Assembly (NCBI GenBank): GCA_013695175.1
Contig: JACDAZ010000360.1
Location: forward strand, 1-9,499
DNA from: Flavisolibacter sp.
Lineage (GTDB): Bacteria > Bacteroidota > Bacteroidia > Chitinophagales > Chitinophagaceae
Reading direction: 5' to 3'
DNA length: 9,499 nucleotides
Shown here in pieces: positions 7,208-9,499 of this stretch (position 1 is its first letter; the number at the start of each line of letters is the position of its first letter). A program made the translations under genes and the position numbers. Under the pieces are notes generated by a model, which had not been told where the DNA came from, searched no databases, and was given only the letters and a program-made list of their open reading frames with translations.

Positions 7208-9499
7208 TTATTTCAACAGGTTTTTGATCTCGTTTAATTTTAGTAATGCTTCTACAGGCGTTAACCGGTTAATATCCAGATCATCCAGCATTGTTCTTAT
7301 TTCTGTAAAAGTTTCAGTATGAGCATCAAAAATATTGAGCTGTAATTTTGGAGCAGAGATTTGTTTTAAATTATCTCCAATGCTGCTGTCAACATGTTTG
7401 CTTTCCAGGCTTTTCAAAATTTCTTTTGCTCTGTCGAGTAACTCCTGCGGCATGCCTGCCATTTTTGCTACATGAATACCAAAACTATGTTTAGTACCTC
7501 CCTGGGCTAATTTTCTTAAAAAGATGATTTTATTTCCAACTTCTTTATTGGTAACATGATAGTTTTTTACACGTGGTAATTTATTCTCCAGTTCATTCAG
7601 TTCATGATAATGCGTAGCAAAAAATGTTTTTGGTTTTTGAGGTGCATTATGAATATATTCTGCAATACTCCATGCAATTGAAATTCCATCATAGGTAGAA
7701 GTTCCTCTTCCTATTTCATCTAAAAAAATAAGGGATTGAGGAGAAATATTATTAATAATAGATGCTGTTTCATTCATCTCCATCATAAAGGTGCTTTCAC
7801 CGGCACTTAAGTTATCAGATGCTCCCACACGGGTAAAAATTTTATCAGTTAAAGAAACAAATGCTTCAGTGGCCGGGACAAAAGAACCCATATGTGCCAT
7901 AAGTGTTATTAAAGCAGTTTGCCGCAACAATGCAGACTTACCACTCATATTTGGTCCGGTAAGAATAATAATTTGCTGTTCTGTTTTATTTAATACAAGA
8001 TCATTACTTATATATGTATCTGAAGGGGGCAGGGTTCTTTCTATAACAGGATGTCTTCCTTCTTTTATCTCCAGTTCATCGCCTTCGTGCAGTTTTGGTT
8101 TTTTGTAATTGTATTGAAGTGCATTATTGGCAAAGCAGCATAAACAATCCAGTGTGGCTACAATTTGTGCATTTGTTTGAATGCAGGAAATGAAATCATG
8201 CAACTCATTTAATAAGCTATCAAATAATTCCAACTCTATCTGGAGCATTTTTTCTTCTGCTCCTGTTATTTTTTCTTCGTAATCTTTTAATTCAGGGGTT
8301 ATGTATCGTTCTGCATTCGTTAGTGTTTGTTTTCTTATCCACTCTTGCGGAACTTTATTTTTATGTAAATGGGTTACTTCTAAATAGTAACCAAAAATAT
8401 TATTGAAACCAACTTTTAAAGATGAGATGCCTGTAGCCTCACTTTCTTTTTGTTGTAATTGAAGCAAAAATTGTTTGCCGTCAAATGCGATATTCCTTAA
8501 TTCATCAAGTTTGGTATTAACAGCATTCCCAATAAAACCTCCTTTTTGAGCCAAAGCAGGGGGATTATCTATAATTTCTTTTACAATCTTTTCTGCTATA
8601 TAATGACAGGGGTTTAAAGCTTCTGAAAGCCTTACCAGGTAATTGTTATCTGTAGCGGAACAAGTTTTTTTTATTTCATCAACTTGTCGCAAAGCTCTTG
8701 CCAGTTGAAGTAATTCACGCGGGTTGATTTTTTTTAAAGGTATTTTAGAAACAAGCCTTTCCATATCACCGCATTGCTTCATGGCATGTTGCAGTTTATT
8801 TCGCAGCTCTGCATGCAAAATAAAATGCTCAGCTACATCAAGCCTCTCATTTATTTTTTGAAGACTCTTTAATGGAAAAACCATCCATCGTTTTAGCATG
8901 CGGGCACCCATTGGCGTGCAGGTATTATCTAAAATGCTTAACAGCGTATGTCCTTTTTCAACAGGGCTATGGAGTAATTCAAGGTTACGGATGGTAAATT
9001 TATCCATCCATAAATAATCATTCTGAATTAAAGAATGAATAGTGGTGATGTGTTGCAGATTGGGGTGTTCTGTTTCCTTAAGATAATGTAATACGGCACC
9101 AGCAGCAACCAGGCCTGAAGTAAATTCTTCAATACCAAATCCTTTTAAGGAATGGGTATCAAAATGTTTCAATAAAAGATCTTCTGCATATGCTTTTTGA
9201 AAAATCCATTCATCCAAAGTGTAAGAGTAAAATTTACCTCCAAATTCCTCCTTGAATTTTTTTTGAAAATGTCTCTGGTAAATAATTTCAGCAGGTTTAA
9301 ATCCGTTCAATAATTTATCTGCATATTCCCTGTCTCCTTCTGCTGTAAAAAATTCTCCTGTCGAAATATCCAAAAATGCCATTCCTAAAACTTCACCTTC
9401 AAAATGAACAGCAGCAAGAAAATTATTGGAATCAAGGTCAAGCAATTTATCATTAGTTGCTGTACCTGGTGTTACCATTTCTGTTACACCAGGTACAGC
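7208..9499 (-). CDS. mutS: DNA mismatch repair ATPase MutS, N-terminus missing
   Basis: MutS recognises mispaired bases and, with ATP, recruits MutL to start mismatch repair. The frame is open to the right edge. Counting from Met at 9478 (an internal residue), 756 residues are visible, plus 7 codons before it. The mismatch-binding domain I (about 110 residues with its Phe-x-Glu motif) lies outside. Present are the connector domain from about 15, the core and lever at about 140-370 with DNTCTPMGARMLKRW at 184-198, and the clamp at about 370-480. The ATPase has Walker A GPNMSGKS at 508-515, DNLSAGEST at 555-563, Walker B LIFLDEIGRGTST at 583-595 and ATHYHEL at 621-627. QLNIFD at 713-718 resembles a sliding-clamp binding motif. 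The C-terminus LKLNEIKNLLK is typical. The residues upstream of GVTEMVTPG read AVP where VKR or similar is expected; see the terminal repeat. Its stop is 10 bases from the SET-gene stop with no clear terminator. Confidence 0.96.
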   Translation of the reverse strand, partial: AVPGVTEMVTPGTATNDKLLDLDSNNFLAAVHFEGEVLGMAFLDISTGEFFTAEGDREYADKLLNGFKPAEIIYQRHFQKKFKEEFGGKFYSYTLDEWIFQKAYAEDLLLKHFDTHSLKGFGIEEFTSGLVAAGAVLHYLKETEHPNLQHITTIHSLIQNDYLWMDKFTIRNLELLHSPVEKGHTLLSILDNTCTPMGARMLKRWMVFPLKSLQKINERLDVAEHFILHAELRNKLQHAMKQCGDMERLVSKIPLKKINPRELLQLARALRQVDEIKKTCSATDNNYLVRLSEALNPCHYIAEKIVKEIIDNPPALAQKGGFIGNAVNTKLDELRNIAFDGKQFLLQLQQKESEATGISSLKVGFNNIFGYYLEVTHLHKNKVPQEWIRKQTLTNAERYITPELKDYEEKITGAEEKMLQIELELFDSLLNELHDFISCIQTNAQIVATLDCLCCFANNALQYNYKKPKLHEGDELEIKEGRHPVIERTLPPSDTYISNDLVLNKTEQQIIILTGPNMSGKSALLRQTALITLMAHMGSFVPATEAFVSLTDKIFTRVGASDNLSAGESTFMMEMNETASIINNISPQSLIFLDEIGRGTSTYDGISIAWSIAEYIHNAPQKPKTFFATHYHELNELENKLPRVKNYHVTNKEVGNKIIFLRKLAQGGTKHSFGIHVAKMAGMPQELLDRAKEILKSLESKHVDSSIGDNLKQISAPKLQLNIFDAHTETFTEIRTMLDDLDINRLTPVEALLKLNEIKNLLK
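9459..9499. repeat. Inverted repeat ending exactly at the last base
   Basis: GCTGTACCTGGTGT (9459-9472) is the exact reverse complement of ACACCAGGTACAGC (9486-9499). One T/T mismatch and two further pairs extend the stem inward, leaving a 7-base loop. It lies inside mutS coding sequence. The inner five pairs fit normal codons (Gly-Val-Thr and Thr-Pro). The outer nine bases (9491-9499) replace the residues expected in MutS, so a fold-back copying artefact at a sequence end is more likely than a biological element. Confidence 0.8.

Noticed and set aside
7208..9478. MutS starting at ATG 9478
   Set aside because: This Met is internal: GVTE-M-VTPG is the conserved stretch after domain I, and the frame continues to the edge.

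Overview
The window looks like ordinary chromosomal DNA from a low-GC member of the Bacteroidota, most likely of the Chitinophagaceae type. The reasons are the AT-rich third codon positions, the lack of Shine-Dalgarno sequences before the genes, candidate promoters of the TTTG / TAnnTTTG kind, and a DUF4954 gene, a family I know essentially only from Bacteroidota. I see no phage, IS, CRISPR, tRNA or rRNA sequence. The placement rests on remembered family features, not on a search.

Layout from left to right. Bases 1-927 hold the 3' two thirds of der (engA, the ribosome-assembly GTPase), cut by the window edge. A tiny 39-residue lipoprotein gene follows at 1000-1119 on the same strand, with a possible promoter of its own. 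A perfect 13-bp hairpin flanked by A and T runs (1128-1161) separates these rightward genes from a leftward group. In transcription order that group is mgtE (6728-5352), glmS (5226-3391) and a 741-residue DUF4954 gene (3367-1142). GlmS and DUF4954 are 23 bases apart and probably co-transcribed. A candidate promoter in the 125-base mgtE-glmS gap would let them be expressed without mgtE. A 70-base divergent gap leads to a rightward gene for a small stand-alone SET-domain protein (6799-7197). It converges, with only 10 bases between the stop codons, on a leftward mutS that runs off the right edge.

Most genes are housekeeping: ribosome assembly (Der), amino-sugar synthesis for peptidoglycan and lipopolysaccharide (GlmS), Mg2+ import (MgtE) and mismatch repair (MutS). 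The less understood genes are the DUF4954 protein, which looks like a left-handed beta-helix protein and sits directly behind glmS, the SET protein, and the mini-lipoprotein.

I found no convincing new multi-gene system. The two observations most worth following are the glmS-DUF4954 pairing, which suggests an amino-sugar or nucleotide-sugar role for the DUF, and a 14-bp inverted repeat that ends exactly on the last base. That repeat disturbs the expected MutS residues and looks like a fold-back artefact at a sequence end.
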